64,000 nucleotides of DNA from Novosphingobium sp. Its GTDB lineage: Bacteria > Pseudomonadota > Alphaproteobacteria > Sphingomonadales > Sphingomonadaceae. Where the stretch lies: the NCBI RefSeq assembly GCF_027486195.1, contig NZ_JAIXPP010000011.1:1-64000 (forward strand), written 5' to 3'. Made by a program: the position numbers and the translations under genes. Below are positions 54,533 through 64,000 of the stretch, piece after piece (the stretch's first letter is position 1; each line of letters opens with the position of its first letter). The notes below the pieces were generated by a model. That model had not been told where the DNA came from and searched no databases. It saw only the letters and a program-made list of their open reading frames with translations.

Positions 54533-55492
54533 ATGGCCCAGATCGATCCCCCCGCGCCCGGACGCCCCTATGCGGTGCTGACGCCGACCGGCTCGGAGAC
54601 GCTCGGCGCGACTGATCCGGCGCAAGTAGAGGCCGTCTACAAGACGCATGGTGCGCTGCTGCTGCGCGGCTTCGGGGCTGATCTTGATGCTTTCCGCCGC
54701 TTCGCTCGCAGCCTTTGCGCCACTGCCGTGATCAACGAAACGCCGGGCCGCGCGGTGCTCGATGCGGCGCAGGCCATCCAGGGCGTCGATGGCGGGACGA
54801 ATGCCTTCGCGCTCCACCCGGAACTCGCGCGGGAGCCGTGGAAACCCGATGCCGCGCTGTTCGGCTGCCTCAGCCCGCCGGGCACCGGGGGTGAGACCAC
54901 GCTGTGCGACGGCATCGCGCTCGCCGCTGCGCTGCCGGCGCATGTGTGCAGCGGACTGGAAGGCCGACGGCTCGTGCACGTGATGGGCGTCTGGCCCGCA
55001 TTGCTGCGCTTCTGGTTCGGCACCGAAGCACCTGGCGATGCCGAGCTGGCAAATCCGCCGCGCCCCCTGCCCTATCGCTTCTTCCGCATGCCCGATGGCC
55101 GCATCGCGCGCGAGTTTTCAAGGCCCGCGCTGCACCGCCCGATGTTCGCCGAAGGCCCGGCCTTCGGGAATTTCCTGCTCTTCGCGCGGTTCAACAACGG
55201 GCGCGGCAACTTCCCGCTGCTTGATGATCTGACCCCGGTGCCGGAGGACTGGCTGCAGGCGATCCAGGCGACCGGGGAGGCGCTGACCGCCGAAGTGCGC
55301 TGGCAGGCCGGCGATGTGCTGGTGCTCGACAACACCCGCTTCCTGCATGGACGGCGCGCGATCATCGACGCGGCCGAGCGGACCATCGCGACCTTCTTCG
55401 GCTATGTGCGCTTTGCCGTCCCCGATGCCGAGGAAATGGCAAATGCGCCGTGGCGGCAGGGGGATTTCAGGCCTCCGCTGCCGCCGCTTTAG
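54533..55492 (+). CDS. TauD/TfdA-family (SyrP-like) non-haem iron dioxygenase
   Basis: A 319-residue oxygenase of the TauD superfamily that would use Fe(II), O2 and 2-oxoglutarate to hydroxylate a small molecule. Iron ligands are His95 and Glu97 in NAFALHPELAREPWKPD and His272 in DNTRFLHGRRA. LFGCLSPPGTGGETTLCDG is typical. The acidic ligand is Glu, not Asp, as in the SyrP-like branch. It converges with the DAHP synthase gene and is divergent from the P-loop protein gene. Confidence 0.85.
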   Translation: MAQIDPPAPGRPYAVLTPTGSETLGATDPAQVEAVYKTHGALLLRGFGADLDAFRRFARSLCATAVINETPGRAVLDAAQAIQGVDGGTNAFALHPELAREPWKPDAALFGCLSPPGTGGETTLCDGIALAAALPAHVCSGLEGRRLVHVMGVWPALLRFWFGTEAPGDAELANPPRPLPYRFFRMPDGRIAREFSRPALHRPMFAEGPAFGNFLLFARFNNGRGNFPLLDDLTPVPEDWLQAIQATGEALTAEVRWQAGDVLVLDNTRFLHGRRAIIDAAERTIATFFGYVRFAVPDAEEMANAPWRQGDFRPPLPPL

Positions 55493-55502
55493 CGATAACC
55501 GG

Positions 55503-56876
55503 TCAGGCCGCTTCGGCCTTGCGTTCGGCGCGCTCGGCGTTGAGCGCATCGGCCAGCAGGAACGCGAGCTCGATCGACTGCGCCGCATTGAGGCGCGGAT
55601 CGCAGTGGGTGTGGTAGCGATCCGCCAGCCCCTCCTGCGTGATCGCGATCGCACCGCCGGTGCATTCGGTGACGTCCTGCCCGGTCATCTCGATGTGGAT
55701 ACCGCCGGCATGCGTGCCCTCTGCGCGGTGGACGGCGAAGAAGCCCTTCACTTCGCTGAGGATGCGGTCGAACGGACGTGTCTTGTAGCCGTTGTCCGCC
55801 TTGATCACGTTGCCATGCATCGGATCGCACGACCACACCACCGGGTGCCCTTCGCGCGCCACGGCGCGGACAAGCGCGGGGAGCCCGGCCTCGACCTTGT
55901 CATGCCCGAAGCGGCTGATGAGCGTCATGCGGCCCGGCTCGCGGCCCGGGTTCAGCGTATCGAGCATGCGCAGCAGCGCGTCCGGCGTCAGGCTCGGCCC
56001 GCACTTCATGCCGATGGGATTGCCCACACCGCGCAGGAACTCGACATGCGCCGAGCCTTCGAAGCGTGTGCGATCACCGATCCACAACATGTGCGCACTG
56101 GTGTCATACCACTGGCCGGTGAGCGAATCCTGCCGGGTCATCGCCTGCTCATACTGGAGCAGCAGCGCTTCGTGGCTGGTGTAGAACGTGGTGCCCTGCA
56201 GCTGCGGCACGGTGCTGGGGTTGACCCCGCAGGCCTCCATGAAATCGAGCGCTTCGCCAATCTTGTCGGCCATTTCGCTGAACTTGGACGCCCACGGGCT
56301 CTTGCCGATATGGTCGAGCGTCCACTGGTGGACCTGCCGCAGATTGGCATAGCCGCCAGTGGAGAACGCACGCAGCAGATTGAGGGTGGCGGCAGCCTGC
56401 GAATAGGCGCGCAGCATGCGGTCTGGATCGGGGATGCGGCTCTCGGGCGTGAACTCGATGCCGTTGATGTTGTCGCCCAGATAGCTCGGCAGCTCGACGC
56501 CGCCGATGCTTTCGACCGGCGAGGAGCGCGGCTTGGCGAACTGGCCGGCCATGCGGCCCACCTTCACGACCGGCTGCTTGCCGGCGAAAGTCAGCACCAC
56601 CGCCATCTGCAGCAGCACGCGGAAGGTGTCGCGGATGTTGTTCGGGTGGAACTCGGCAAAGCTTTCGGCGCAGTCCCCGCCCTGGAGCAGAAAACCCTTG
56701 CCGGCCGCGACTTGCGCAAGATCAGCCTTCAGCGCGCGCGCCTCACCCGCGAAGACCAGCGGGGGAAACCGGGTCAGCGTTTCCTCGACCGCGGCGAGCT
56801 TCGCCGCATCGGGGTAGGTGGGCAGGTGCTTTGCTTCTGCGCCTCGCCAGCTGTTCGCATTCCAGTTGCTTGCCAC
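55503..56876 (-). CDS. class II 3-deoxy-7-phosphoheptulonate synthase
   Basis: A 457-residue enzyme for the first step of the shikimate route, joining phosphoenolpyruvate and erythrose 4-phosphate. Class II marks are [34 protein letters not shown] (metal Cys), [65 protein letters not shown] and [18 protein letters not shown]. The start is taken at the GTG at 56876 with an AGGA-type site; six codons earlier there is only a TTG. Supplies aromatic amino acids; unrelated to the catabolic genes. Confidence 0.95.
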   Translation of the reverse strand: MASNWNANSWRGAEAKHLPTYPDAAKLAAVEETLTRFPPLVFAGEARALKADLAQVAAGKGFLLQGGDCAESFAEFHPNNIRDTFRVLLQMAVVLTFAGKQPVVKVGRMAGQFAKPRSSPVESIGGVELPSYLGDNINGIEFTPESRIPDPDRMLRAYSQAAATLNLLRAFSTGGYANLRQVHQWTLDHIGKSPWASKFSEMADKIGEALDFMEACGVNPSTVPQLQGTTFYTSHEALLLQYEQAMTRQDSLTGQWYDTSAHMLWIGDRTRFEGSAHVEFLRGVGNPIGMKCGPSLTPDALLRMLDTLNPGREPGRMTLISRFGHDKVEAGLPALVRAVAREGHPVVWSCDPMHGNVIKADNGYKTRPFDRILSEVKGFFAVHRAEGTHAGGIHIEMTGQDVTECTGGAIAITQEGLADRYHTHCDPRLNAAQSIELAFLLADALNAERAERKAEAA

Positions 56877-56950
56877 GGTACTCGCTTTCCTCAAGGACGC
56901 GCGCGTTTAGCGGTACCGTAGCGGAAATGCAAAGGTTTGGCGGCGGCGCC

Positions 56951-59050
56951 CTAGTTCGCGTCCATCAGGCGGCGCTGGAAGTAGACCATCTCGAGCGCGG
57001 TGGTCATTGCGCTTTCCTTGAGATTGGCCCCGGCGCCATGCCCGCCTGCCGTCGTCTCGTAGTAGAGGTAGGGCAGGCCATACTCCTTCATCCGCGCGGC
57101 AAACTTGCGCGCCTGCACGGGGCCGACGCGGTCGTCCTTGGTCGTCGTCCAGATCAACGTCTCGGGGTAGGGCGCGCCGCGCTTGAGGTTCGAATAGGGC
57201 GAGGTCTTCAGCCAGAACGCCTTCTCGTCAGGGTTTGCCATGGTGCCATATTCGCCGACCCACGAGGCCCCGGCGGAGAGCTTTTCATAGCGCAGCATGT
57301 CGAGCAGCGGGATCTGGATGCTGACCGCACCGAACAGCTCGGGCCGCTGGGTGAGTTCTACGCCCATAAGCAGGCCGCCATTCGAGCCGCCGTAGATGCC
57401 GAGCTTCTTCGCGCTGGTGATCTTTCGCGCCGTGAGGTCTTCGGCAACAGCGGCGAAATCGTCGTAGATCACCTGACGCTTGGTCTTGAGCCCCGCCTCG
57501 TGCCACGCCGGGCCGAACTCGCCGCCGCCACGGATGTTTGCCACCACGAAGGCACCGCCGCGCTCAAGCCAGAGCTTGCCGGTCACTCCGCTGTAATGGG
57601 GTGTGTAGGAGACCTGGAAGCCGCCGTAGGCCGTCATCAGCGTGGGCGTCGCGCCGGTCAGCGGCATATCGGCGCGGTGGGTGATGAAATAGGGGACCTT
57701 CGTCCCGTCCTTCGAAGTCGCCTCGAACTGTTCGGTCACCAGCCCATCGGCTGCGAAACGCGCCGGGGTCTGCTTGATCTGGACCGCGGTGCCGCTGGCA
57801 ACATCGACCTTCCAGAGCGCCGTGGGCAGGAGGTAGCTCTGCACCGAGACATAGGCGGTGTTGGAGGCGTGGTCGCTGGAAACCATGCTCACCGCCGCGT
57901 TGTCGGGCAAAGGCAGCACGCTCTGTTGCCAGCCGCCCGCGCTGCGGGTGAAGCGCATCGCCCGCCCGCGCACGTTGTCATAGACTGCCGCCAGCACGTG
58001 GTCGCGGGTTACCGTAACTTCGTCGGCATCGACTGACTGGCGCGGGCCCGGCGCGAAGATCAGTTCCGGCGCGGCCTTGCCTTCGGGATCGACCGCGACG
58101 AGCGCGCCGGCGGTGATCGGCTGGCCGCCTTTCGGCGTCCAATCCTCGTTGACCTGAAAGATCAGGCGGCCCTGCAGCAGGCCCTTGACAGTGCTCTTGC
58201 GCGGCACCGCAATGGGCGTGGTGCCCTGCGCCGTGACGCGGACAAATTCCGCCTCAAAGAACGTGATCCCGCGCGTGATGACCACTTCGGTATGGCCAGC
58301 GCCATCGGTGAAGCTCGCCGGAATGACGAACACATCGTCCGGCTTGCCGCGAAACAGTTCGGTGGCGGACTCAAGCGCCGAACCGCGAGCCACGCGCTTG
58401 ACCACGAACGGATAGCCGCTGGCAGTCATCGTGCCAGCGCCCCAATCGCGCGCGGCGATCAGGCTGTCCGGCGTTTCCCAACTGACCCATTGCTTGGATT
58501 TGGGCAGCATGAACCCGCCGGATACGAAGCTGCGGGTGGCGAGATCGAACTCGCGCAGGGTATTGGCATCCTCGCCGCCATCAGAAAGCGCAACTAGGCA
58601 GCGCTTTTCGGAAGTCGGTTCGCAGTCCGCGCCCGCCCAGACCCAGTTGGCCTTCTCCGCTGCGGAAAGCGCATCGAGATCGAGCAGCGTCCGCCAGGTG
58701 GGCTCCGGCTTCTCATACTCAGTCGGCGTGGTCATGCGCCACAAGCCGTGGACGTGGGCGGCATCCTGCCAGAGATTGGCGATCTGCCCGCCGATCAGGC
58801 GCGGCATCGCGATCCGGTCGGTCGCCTCGGCAATCTTGAGCGCATCGGCGTAGAATCCGGCAAAGTGCGGATCGGCCTTGAGTACGGCGAGTGAGCGCGC
58901 GTTCTCGGCCTCGACCCAAGCCATGGCGCGCGGGGAACTGACCTCCTCGAGCCAGATATAGGGATCGCTCGGCTCAGCCACGGCTTGCGCCAGCGCCGGA
59001 TGTGCGCTGGCCGACAAGGCCAAGGCCGCAAGAAGGGCGAGACGCCGCAT
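56951..59050 (-). CDS. prolyl oligopeptidase family peptidase (S9A), secreted
   Basis: A 699-residue serine peptidase with a signal peptide (MRRLALLAALALSASAHPALAQA), the N-terminal SDPYIWLEEVSSPRAMAWV typical for S9A, a propeller and a hydrolase domain. The catalytic Ser lies in YGGSNGGLLMG, Asp in TTTKDDRVGP and His in TAGGHGAG. It cuts short peptides after proline in the periplasm. Stands as its own unit between the DAHP synthase and GFA-type genes. Confidence 0.95.
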   Translation of the reverse strand: MRRLALLAALALSASAHPALAQAVAEPSDPYIWLEEVSSPRAMAWVEAENARSLAVLKADPHFAGFYADALKIAEATDRIAMPRLIGGQIANLWQDAAHVHGLWRMTTPTEYEKPEPTWRTLLDLDALSAAEKANWVWAGADCEPTSEKRCLVALSDGGEDANTLREFDLATRSFVSGGFMLPKSKQWVSWETPDSLIAARDWGAGTMTASGYPFVVKRVARGSALESATELFRGKPDDVFVIPASFTDGAGHTEVVITRGITFFEAEFVRVTAQGTTPIAVPRKSTVKGLLQGRLIFQVNEDWTPKGGQPITAGALVAVDPEGKAAPELIFAPGPRQSVDADEVTVTRDHVLAAVYDNVRGRAMRFTRSAGGWQQSVLPLPDNAAVSMVSSDHASNTAYVSVQSYLLPTALWKVDVASGTAVQIKQTPARFAADGLVTEQFEATSKDGTKVPYFITHRADMPLTGATPTLMTAYGGFQVSYTPHYSGVTGKLWLERGGAFVVANIRGGGEFGPAWHEAGLKTKRQVIYDDFAAVAEDLTARKITSAKKLGIYGGSNGGLLMGVELTQRPELFGAVSIQIPLLDMLRYEKLSAGASWVGEYGTMANPDEKAFWLKTSPYSNLKRGAPYPETLIWTTTKDDRVGPVQARKFAARMKEYGLPYLYYETTAGGHGAGANLKESAMTTALEMVYFQRRLMDAN

Positions 59051-59130
59051 GAAGATACTCCCTGTAGATCATGGCGTTGAGCCTATCGGCGCCCCGCATG
59101 CGGTTCAAGGCGGCAGTGGGGCAAAGTCCG

Positions 59131-59529
59131 CTAGTCCCAATGCTCCATGTCCTCGGCAGAGACGGTGACCCAAGGGTGCATCCGCGTCTCGAACACCGAG
59201 AAGCGCGGCGGCGGGAATGTCGGGTCGGCAAAGGCGCCGACGGGCACGGCGGTGAGATCGGGCATCGAGGCCGAAACGAACGCCACAGTCGCGCCGCAGG
59301 TGGGGCAGAAGCGGAAGGTTGCGGGCTTGCCGCTTTCCCCCACGCGCACCCATTCATGGAACGGGCCGCTGAGCTCGACCTGATCCAGCGGCCAGCGCGC
59401 CTGCACTGCAAACGCACTGCCGCTGCGCTTCTGGCATTCGAGGCAGTGGCAGACCGAGACGCGCACCGGTTCGCCCGTGCAGGTTGCGGTCAGCCCGCCG
59501 CACCGGCACGTGGCGATCCGCCGGGTCAT
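59131..59529 (-). CDS. GFA-family zinc-binding protein
   Basis: A 132-residue member of the Gfa/CENP-V family. Zinc ligands are the cysteines in CRCGG, VCHCLECQKRSGSAF and FCPTCGATV. These proteins are named for a glutathione-dependent formaldehyde-activating role, but most have no proven activity. The start ATG at 59529 overlaps the stop of the M16 peptidase gene as ATGA; a longer frame is rejected. Confidence 0.9.
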   Translation of the reverse strand: MTRRIATCRCGGLTATCTGEPVRVSVCHCLECQKRSGSAFAVQARWPLDQVELSGPFHEWVRVGESGKPATFRFCPTCGATVAFVSASMPDLTAVPVGAFADPTFPPPRFSVFETRMHPWVTVSAEDMEHWD

Positions 59530-62453
59530 TTCCCCGGCACGACCCTGAGCCGCCACGCCTTGCCCGGCACCAGATAGCGCTTGGCCAGCGTCTGCAGTCG
59601 CTCCGGCGTGATGGCGCTGTAGTCCGAGAGGATCGAGCGGATCTGCGTGAACTTGTCCGGATCGAGCGCACCGCCTTCGAGCTGGTACATGTAGAACCCG
59701 TTGCCGGTGCTCGCGCGGGTGATGAGCTGCTTCATCGGCTCGGTCACGCGTGCGATCTCATCCGGCGTTGCGGGTGCAGCGGCCAGATCGGCGGCGATCT
59801 TGTCGGTCGCACCGAAGAAAGCCGGGAGATCGCCAGGGCGCAACTGGCTCATCGCGGCGAGGTAGCCGCCCGAGGGCAGATCCAGCGGCCAGTTGGAGGA
59901 TACCTGCGGCGCATAGCTGGCGCCGATCTTCTCGCGCATCGCATCGAACAGGCGGTTGTTGAAGACCTGCGCGAGGAGTTCGAGCTGGCGCGATTCGTGG
60001 ACGCCAGCGTTGCCGCCGCCGGTGGGCCAGGCGACGAGCGCCGCCGCCGTGTTGGCATCGCCATGGTGGTTGAGCGTCAGCGGATCGCCGACCGGTTCGG
60101 GCACCTTGGGGGCAAAACCGGTCGCGGGCAGCGGATCGCGCGCGGGCAGCGCACCGAACGTGCGCTCGAGCGCGGCGACGGTCTCGTCGCGGTTGAAATC
60201 GCCGAAGATATCTACCTCGATCGGCCCCTGCTTGAGGAGCGCCGACCAGACACGGCGGAAACCTTCTGGGTTCGCCCGCGCAATTTCCGCCGGATTGGGC
60301 ACGGCATAGCGAGGATCGCCATCCTTGAGCAGCCAGCCCACATCACGCCCCAGCACCGAGGAGGCTGAGGCATTGGTCGATTCATAAGCCAGCCGCGCGG
60401 CGGCCTGCGCGCGGATCACCGGATTGGCATCCCAGCGCGGCATCGCCAGCTTGGCCGCGAAGAGGTAAAGCTGGTCGGCCAGGTCTGCTGGCCGCGTATC
60501 GGCCGAGAACTTGAAAGTCGTATCGTCGATATCGAAATCGAGGCTGAGCTTGCGGCCCGTCGCCAGCCGGTCGAGATCTTCGCGCCCGACAGTGCCGAAG
60601 CCGCTGTCCATCAGCGCTGTTTCGCCCAGCGAGGCGTAGACCGCATCCTTGGGATCGATCACCGCATAACCGCCGCCGAAGTGGACACGCACGATCACCC
60701 GGCCCGGTTCGGCCTCGTTCGACCAGAGCAGCGCCTTCACGCCGTTCGAAAGCTCGATCCGCTCGATCCCGAGCAGGCCGGTGCCTTCGGCGTTCGCGAG
60801 CTTGCCGGGCTGGCCGATCGGCGGCAGGTCCTTGAAGCTCAAGGAACTGGCGGCAAGGCGGCTGCCCGAAGACGGCGCTACCGGCGCCTGCAGCGCGGCG
60901 CGCAAGTCCGCTTCGGTGCCATCGGTCGCCTTGGGAGTGATCAGCACGGGGCGGATCACGGTTCCCTTGAACAGCGCGCGGGTGTGATCGAGCACTGCTG
61001 CCGGGGTAAACAGCGGGATCGACGAGCGGAAGATGCTGTAGACCGTATCGGGATTGGCCACCGTCTCGCGAATGTCGACCGCATCGGTGATGTCGTCCGC
61101 CAGCTTCGATCCGGCGAGCGTCTCCTGCGTTTCGACCGGCACCTTGAAGGCCACGTCGAACTCGGCCACCTCGCGGGCGATTTCCTCTTCGGTCGGCGGC
61201 GTTGCCAGCGCATCGGCGATAACTGCGCGGACATCTTTGACCGCAGCCTTCCAGTCGTCGGTCAGCGGGGTCACCGTCACCAGCGTGGCGTCGGCGGAGC
61301 GGCTGATGCGCTGCTGCTCGACCGAGGCGGCGAGGAAGCTGCCCCCAGCGCGCGCCCGGCCTTCGAGCCGGCGATTGATGATCGCGATGCCCAGCCGGTC
61401 GATCATCAGGCCCTGATTGTAGACGATCGTATCCTGCACTTTGTGCCACGGCCGCAGCACGGCATAATTGAAAACGCGCGGCAGATCGGGCTCAACCATG
61501 ACTTTGGCATCGCCCACCGGATTTGCGGGATCACCGCCGACGGGCGGCTTTGGCGCACCGAAATCAGGGAGCGGCGGGCGCTTGCCCTTGGCAAAGCTCG
61601 CGCCCTTCCAGGTGCCGAACCACTGCTTGATGCGGGCGATCAGCGCCTCCGGATCGGCATCGCCGGCGACAACGATGACCGCATTGTCAGGACGGTACCA
61701 TGCATCGTGGAACGCCTTGACCTTGGCCGGGGTTGCCGCGTTCAGCGTTTCCTCGGTCCCGATGGGCGAACGGCTGCCGAGCGGCTGGCCTGCGAAGAAA
61801 ATGGCGCGCGTACCATCGAGGATGCGCGTCTGCGGGCCCGAGCGCTCGCGCATTTCGGCAAGCACGATCGGCACTTCGGTCTTCACGCCCACATCGGTGA
61901 AGATCGGCGCGGTGATCATGCCGGAAAGCAGGCGGAAGGTCTCGTCGAGCTTGGCGGGTGAAACGTCGGGAATGTCGAGCTTGTAGACGGTCTGCGTCGG
62001 GCTCGTCTCGGCATTGGTATCGCTGCCGAAAGTAGCGCCGAGCCGCTGCCAGGCGGGGATCGCCTCACCCGCCTTGAGGTATTTCGAATCGCGGAAGGTC
62101 AGGTGCTCGATCAGGTGCGCATAGCCGCGCTGCGGATCGGTTTCATAAAGCGAGCCCGCATCGATCAGCATGCGCACCGAAACCTGGCCTGGCGGCACGC
62201 CGTTGCGGCGCACGGCATAGCGCAGGCCATTGGGCAGGACACCGAAGATCCACGCCTTGTCCTGCGGCACATCGCTGCCGCGATAGAGCCAGGGGCCCGA
62301 ACCGCTTGCCGTCTTGGGGGCCACTACCGCCGGCTTGGCCGGTGCTTTGGCAAGGACCGGTGAGGGTGCTCCAAGCAGGCCGACAAGAACGGCGGAAAGT
62401 ACGGGAGCGAGAGCGCGGGGCGTACGCGGGGCGAACCGGGACAGAAAAGCCAT
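59526..62453 (-). CDS. M16-family zinc metallopeptidase (pitrilysin type), secreted
   Basis: A 975-residue protein with an N-terminal signal peptide (to about PSPVLAKA) and two M16 halves. The inverted zinc motif is H113-L-I-E116-H117, and the distal Glu lies in VPIVLAEMRER about 75-95 residues later. The second half (from about 560, LLGIERIELSNGVKALL) lacks HxxEH, as usual for the inactive domain. The start is ATG at 62453; an upstream frame starts only with TTG. It degrades peptides in the periplasm. GFA-type gene downstream is coupled. Confidence 0.93.
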   Translation of the reverse strand: MAFLSRFAPRTPRALAPVLSAVLVGLLGAPSPVLAKAPAKPAVVAPKTASGSGPWLYRGSDVPQDKAWIFGVLPNGLRYAVRRNGVPPGQVSVRMLIDAGSLYETDPQRGYAHLIEHLTFRDSKYLKAGEAIPAWQRLGATFGSDTNAETSPTQTVYKLDIPDVSPAKLDETFRLLSGMITAPIFTDVGVKTEVPIVLAEMRERSGPQTRILDGTRAIFFAGQPLGSRSPIGTEETLNAATPAKVKAFHDAWYRPDNAVIVVAGDADPEALIARIKQWFGTWKGASFAKGKRPPLPDFGAPKPPVGGDPANPVGDAKVMVEPDLPRVFNYAVLRPWHKVQDTIVYNQGLMIDRLGIAIINRRLEGRARAGGSFLAASVEQQRISRSADATLVTVTPLTDDWKAAVKDVRAVIADALATPPTEEEIAREVAEFDVAFKVPVETQETLAGSKLADDITDAVDIRETVANPDTVYSIFRSSIPLFTPAAVLDHTRALFKGTVIRPVLITPKATDGTEADLRAALQAPVAPSSGSRLAASSLSFKDLPPIGQPGKLANAEGTGLLGIERIELSNGVKALLWSNEAEPGRVIVRVHFGGGYAVIDPKDAVYASLGETALMDSGFGTVGREDLDRLATGRKLSLDFDIDDTTFKFSADTRPADLADQLYLFAAKLAMPRWDANPVIRAQAAARLAYESTNASASSVLGRDVGWLLKDGDPRYAVPNPAEIARANPEGFRRVWSALLKQGPIEVDIFGDFNRDETVAALERTFGALPARDPLPATGFAPKVPEPVGDPLTLNHHGDANTAAALVAWPTGGGNAGVHESRQLELLAQVFNNRLFDAMREKIGASYAPQVSSNWPLDLPSGGYLAAMSQLRPGDLPAFFGATDKIAADLAAAPATPDEIARVTEPMKQLITRASTGNGFYMYQLEGGALDPDKFTQIRSILSDYSAITPERLQTLAKRYLVPGKAWRLRVVPGK

Positions 62454-62522
62454 ATCCGCTGTATAGGGCGGCAAGAAATGAAGGACCAGTGAATTGGTCC
62501 CTCACCCCCTGCCGCGTTCAGA

Positions 62523-63140
62523 TCACTTCTTCGGCTTTGCCGGAGCCGGTGCCGGGGCCGGTGCATCCGCATCCGCGCCCTGCGACGGCTGGGCCGCCTG
62601 CTTCTGCGCTTCGGCACGCATCGCCGCGATTTCGGCTTCGGTCTTGAAATCGACCAGCTCCACCTGGAAGACGAGATCGGCATTCGCCGGGATCGGCCCG
62701 GCAGCCTTTTCGCCATAACCCAGCGCCGCCGGGATGCAGAAGCGCCAGACGCTGCCCTTGTTCATCAGCTGGAGGCCTTCGGAAAAGCCCTTGATCACGC
62801 CGCCGGCGGGGAAGGCCTGGCTGACGTTCTGATCGAACACGGTGCCATCGGCGGCAAGGTAACCGATGTAGTTGACGAGCACATAGTCGGACGCACCGGG
62901 CTTTGCGCCAGCCGCATCGCGCAGCATGCGGGTGCCGAGGCCCGAGGCGGTCTTCGCGCTGCACACGCGCTGCGCTGCGGGGACGACCGGGTTCAGCGGC
63001 ACCGGCAGGATCTCGGCCACGGCAGCCGGCGCGGGTGCGGGCTTGGCGGCCTGCGCCAGAGCCGAGGCCGGCATCGCGGCGCAGGCGATAAGTGAAAGGG
63101 TAAGGGCGATTCGGCGAAGGCCGCAGTGCGTGGTGCTCAT
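62523..63140 (-). CDS. FKBP-type peptidyl-prolyl isomerase, secreted
   Basis: A 205-residue protein with a signal peptide (LRRIALTLSLIACAAMPASALA), a Pro/Ala-rich linker, and an FKBP domain: YVLVNYIGYLAADGTVFDQN, VIKGFSEGLQLMNKGS, WRFCIPAALGYGEKAAGP, IPANADLVFQVELVDF. It helps proteins fold in the periplasm. The C-terminal tail is rich in Ala, Pro and Gln and ends in KPKK. The longer frame upstream has no ribosome site. Confidence 0.93.
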   Translation of the reverse strand: MSTTHCGLRRIALTLSLIACAAMPASALAQAAKPAPAPAAVAEILPVPLNPVVPAAQRVCSAKTASGLGTRMLRDAAGAKPGASDYVLVNYIGYLAADGTVFDQNVSQAFPAGGVIKGFSEGLQLMNKGSVWRFCIPAALGYGEKAAGPIPANADLVFQVELVDFKTEAEIAAMRAEAQKQAAQPSQGADADAPAPAPAPAKPKK

Positions 63141-63291
63141 GCGCGGCCCCTTAAACCAGCCTGCCTGCACCTGCCAGCGCAGAACACCGCCCCGCACACT
63201 GATGGGTGAGGCCAAGGCCTGATGTTCGGGGCCTGATTTTCGGGCGCATTCGCCCCTTGACCCCCATCGATGGCGGCCTACATGCTGAGAC

Positions 63292-63873
63292 ATGTTCATT
63301 GAAACCGAAACCACCCCGAACCCCGCCACGCTGAAGTTTCTTCCGGGCGAGATCGTCATGGCCACCGGCACGCGCGAGTTCACCTCGCCCGAGGCGGCAG
63401 CGGCATCTCCGCTGGCGGAAGCGCTCTTCTCGATGGGCGATGTGACGGGCGTACTTTACGGGCGCGATTTCATCGCGGTGACGATCGCGCCGGGCTCCGA
63501 ATGGGCACCGCTCAAGCCGCAGGTGCTCGCCCTGCTGCTCGATCATTTCGTGGCGCAGGCGCCGCTGTTCACCTCGGCCGGCGCGGACTTCGTGGTTCCC
63601 GGCGAGGCGGAGGATGACACGCACTACGGCGATGATCCGGCCGATGCCGAGATCGTCGAGCAGATCAAGGACCTGATCGAAACCCGCGTGCGCCCGGCCG
63701 TGGCGAACGATGGCGGCGACATCATCTATCGCGGCTTCCGCGAAGGCGTGGTCTACCTCAAGATGCAGGGCGCCTGCTCGGGCTGCCCCTCGTCCACCGC
63801 CACGCTCAAGCACGGAATTGAATCGCTGCTCAAGCACTACGTGCCCGAAGTCAGCGAAGTGCGCGCCGCCTGA
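63292..63873 (+). CDS. Nfu-type iron-sulfur scaffold protein
   Basis: A 193-residue protein with an N-terminal Nfu_N domain (MFIETETTPNPATLKFLPGE, then SPLAEALFSMGDVTGVLYG) and a C-terminal NifU-like domain with the cluster site C162-SG-C165 in GACSGCPSSTATLKHGIE. It carries and delivers 4Fe-4S clusters to client enzymes. The spacing and order are those of the alphaproteobacterial and mitochondrial Nfu type. A nitroreductase-like gene follows 42 bases later. Confidence 0.95.
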   Translation: MFIETETTPNPATLKFLPGEIVMATGTREFTSPEAAAASPLAEALFSMGDVTGVLYGRDFIAVTIAPGSEWAPLKPQVLALLLDHFVAQAPLFTSAGADFVVPGEAEDDTHYGDDPADAEIVEQIKDLIETRVRPAVANDGGDIIYRGFREGVVYLKMQGACSGCPSSTATLKHGIESLLKHYVPEVSEVRAA

Positions 63874-63915
63874 TCCCGATCCCCCGAAGGCCCGATCCCC
63901 CGAAGGTTTGCCCCG

Positions 63916-64000
63916 ATGTCCCTGCCGCTTGATGACACCGCGCTTGATCAGGTGTTCCGCACCGCCCGCACCTACAACGGCTATCTCGACAAGCCGGTGA
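63916..64000 (+). CDS. nitroreductase-family protein (malonic semialdehyde reductase-like), N-terminal fragment
   Basis: The first 28 codons only: MSLPLDDTALDQVFRTARTY then NGYLDKPV. This opening is typical of the RutE/HadB-like nitroreductase family, FMN enzymes that reduce small aldehydes or nitro compounds. The upstream sequence contains a short direct repeat GATCCCCCGAAGG. The rest lies beyond the window. Confidence 0.7.
   Translation, partial: MSLPLDDTALDQVFRTARTYNGYLDKPV

Overview
The window reads as a gene-dense, GC-rich chromosomal segment from a sphingomonad-type alphaproteobacterium (Novosphingobium/Sphingobium-like). The grounds are a protocatechuate 4,5-cleavage gene set closely resembling that remembered from Sphingobium sp. 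SYK-6, abundant TonB-dependent receptors, SnoaL/NTF2-like proteins, PQQ dehydrogenases, a carotenoid-oxygenase-type lignostilbene enzyme, and several palindromic intergenic repeat families typical of these genomes. This placement is inference from gene content; no rRNA or tRNA gene is present. All coordinates were read by eye and all family assignments come from motif recognition, not from searches.

Positions 1-15142 hold genes for oxidising side chains of lignin-like aromatics: two aldehyde dehydrogenases, two quinohemoprotein alcohol dehydrogenases, an AMP-forming CoA ligase with two glutathione transferases (one strongly LigF-like), and a p-cresol/eugenol-hydroxylase-type flavocytochrome operon with an unknown Tat protein as third gene. 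DUF3237, DUF8021-like, NTF2-like and SDR genes accompany them. Positions 15286-28808 hold two large TonB receptors, a MarR regulator, an MHS-type symporter, SDRs, a dienelactone-hydrolase-like protein, a BLUF photosensor and an isoeugenol/lignostilbene-type oxygenase. Several of these promoters share a short element, CTAACAAatGGTAG-like, and three of the copies carry an adjoining TTAGTA-n5-TACTAA dyad. It may be the target of the MarR protein.

Positions 28928-38196 encode a complete protocatechuate 4,5-cleavage route in two divergent blocks around a LysR regulator: ligJABC with two extra genes on the minus strand, ligK-ligU-ligI on the plus strand. Ring cleavage by LigAB, oxidation by LigC, lactone hydrolysis by LigI, isomerisation by LigU, hydration by LigJ and aldol cleavage by LigK would give pyruvate and oxaloacetate.

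Next to it lies the most unusual locus: a single protein that fuses a KdpD-like membrane sensor to a KdpE-like DNA-binding domain, without the phospho-acceptor histidine, the ATPase or the receiver domain, divergent from the potassium transporter gene kup. After an amidase, a GDSL esterase and a DUF808 protein comes a lower-GC accessory patch (about 45000-48050) with a hydrolase-like protein, a DUF2314 protein, two orphans and a perfect 34-bp palindrome. The remainder (48199-64000) is mostly conserved: amidohydrolases, S9 and M16 peptidases, a TauD-like dioxygenase beside a P-loop protein, class II DAHP synthase, FKBP isomerase, Nfu scaffold and the start of a nitroreductase gene.
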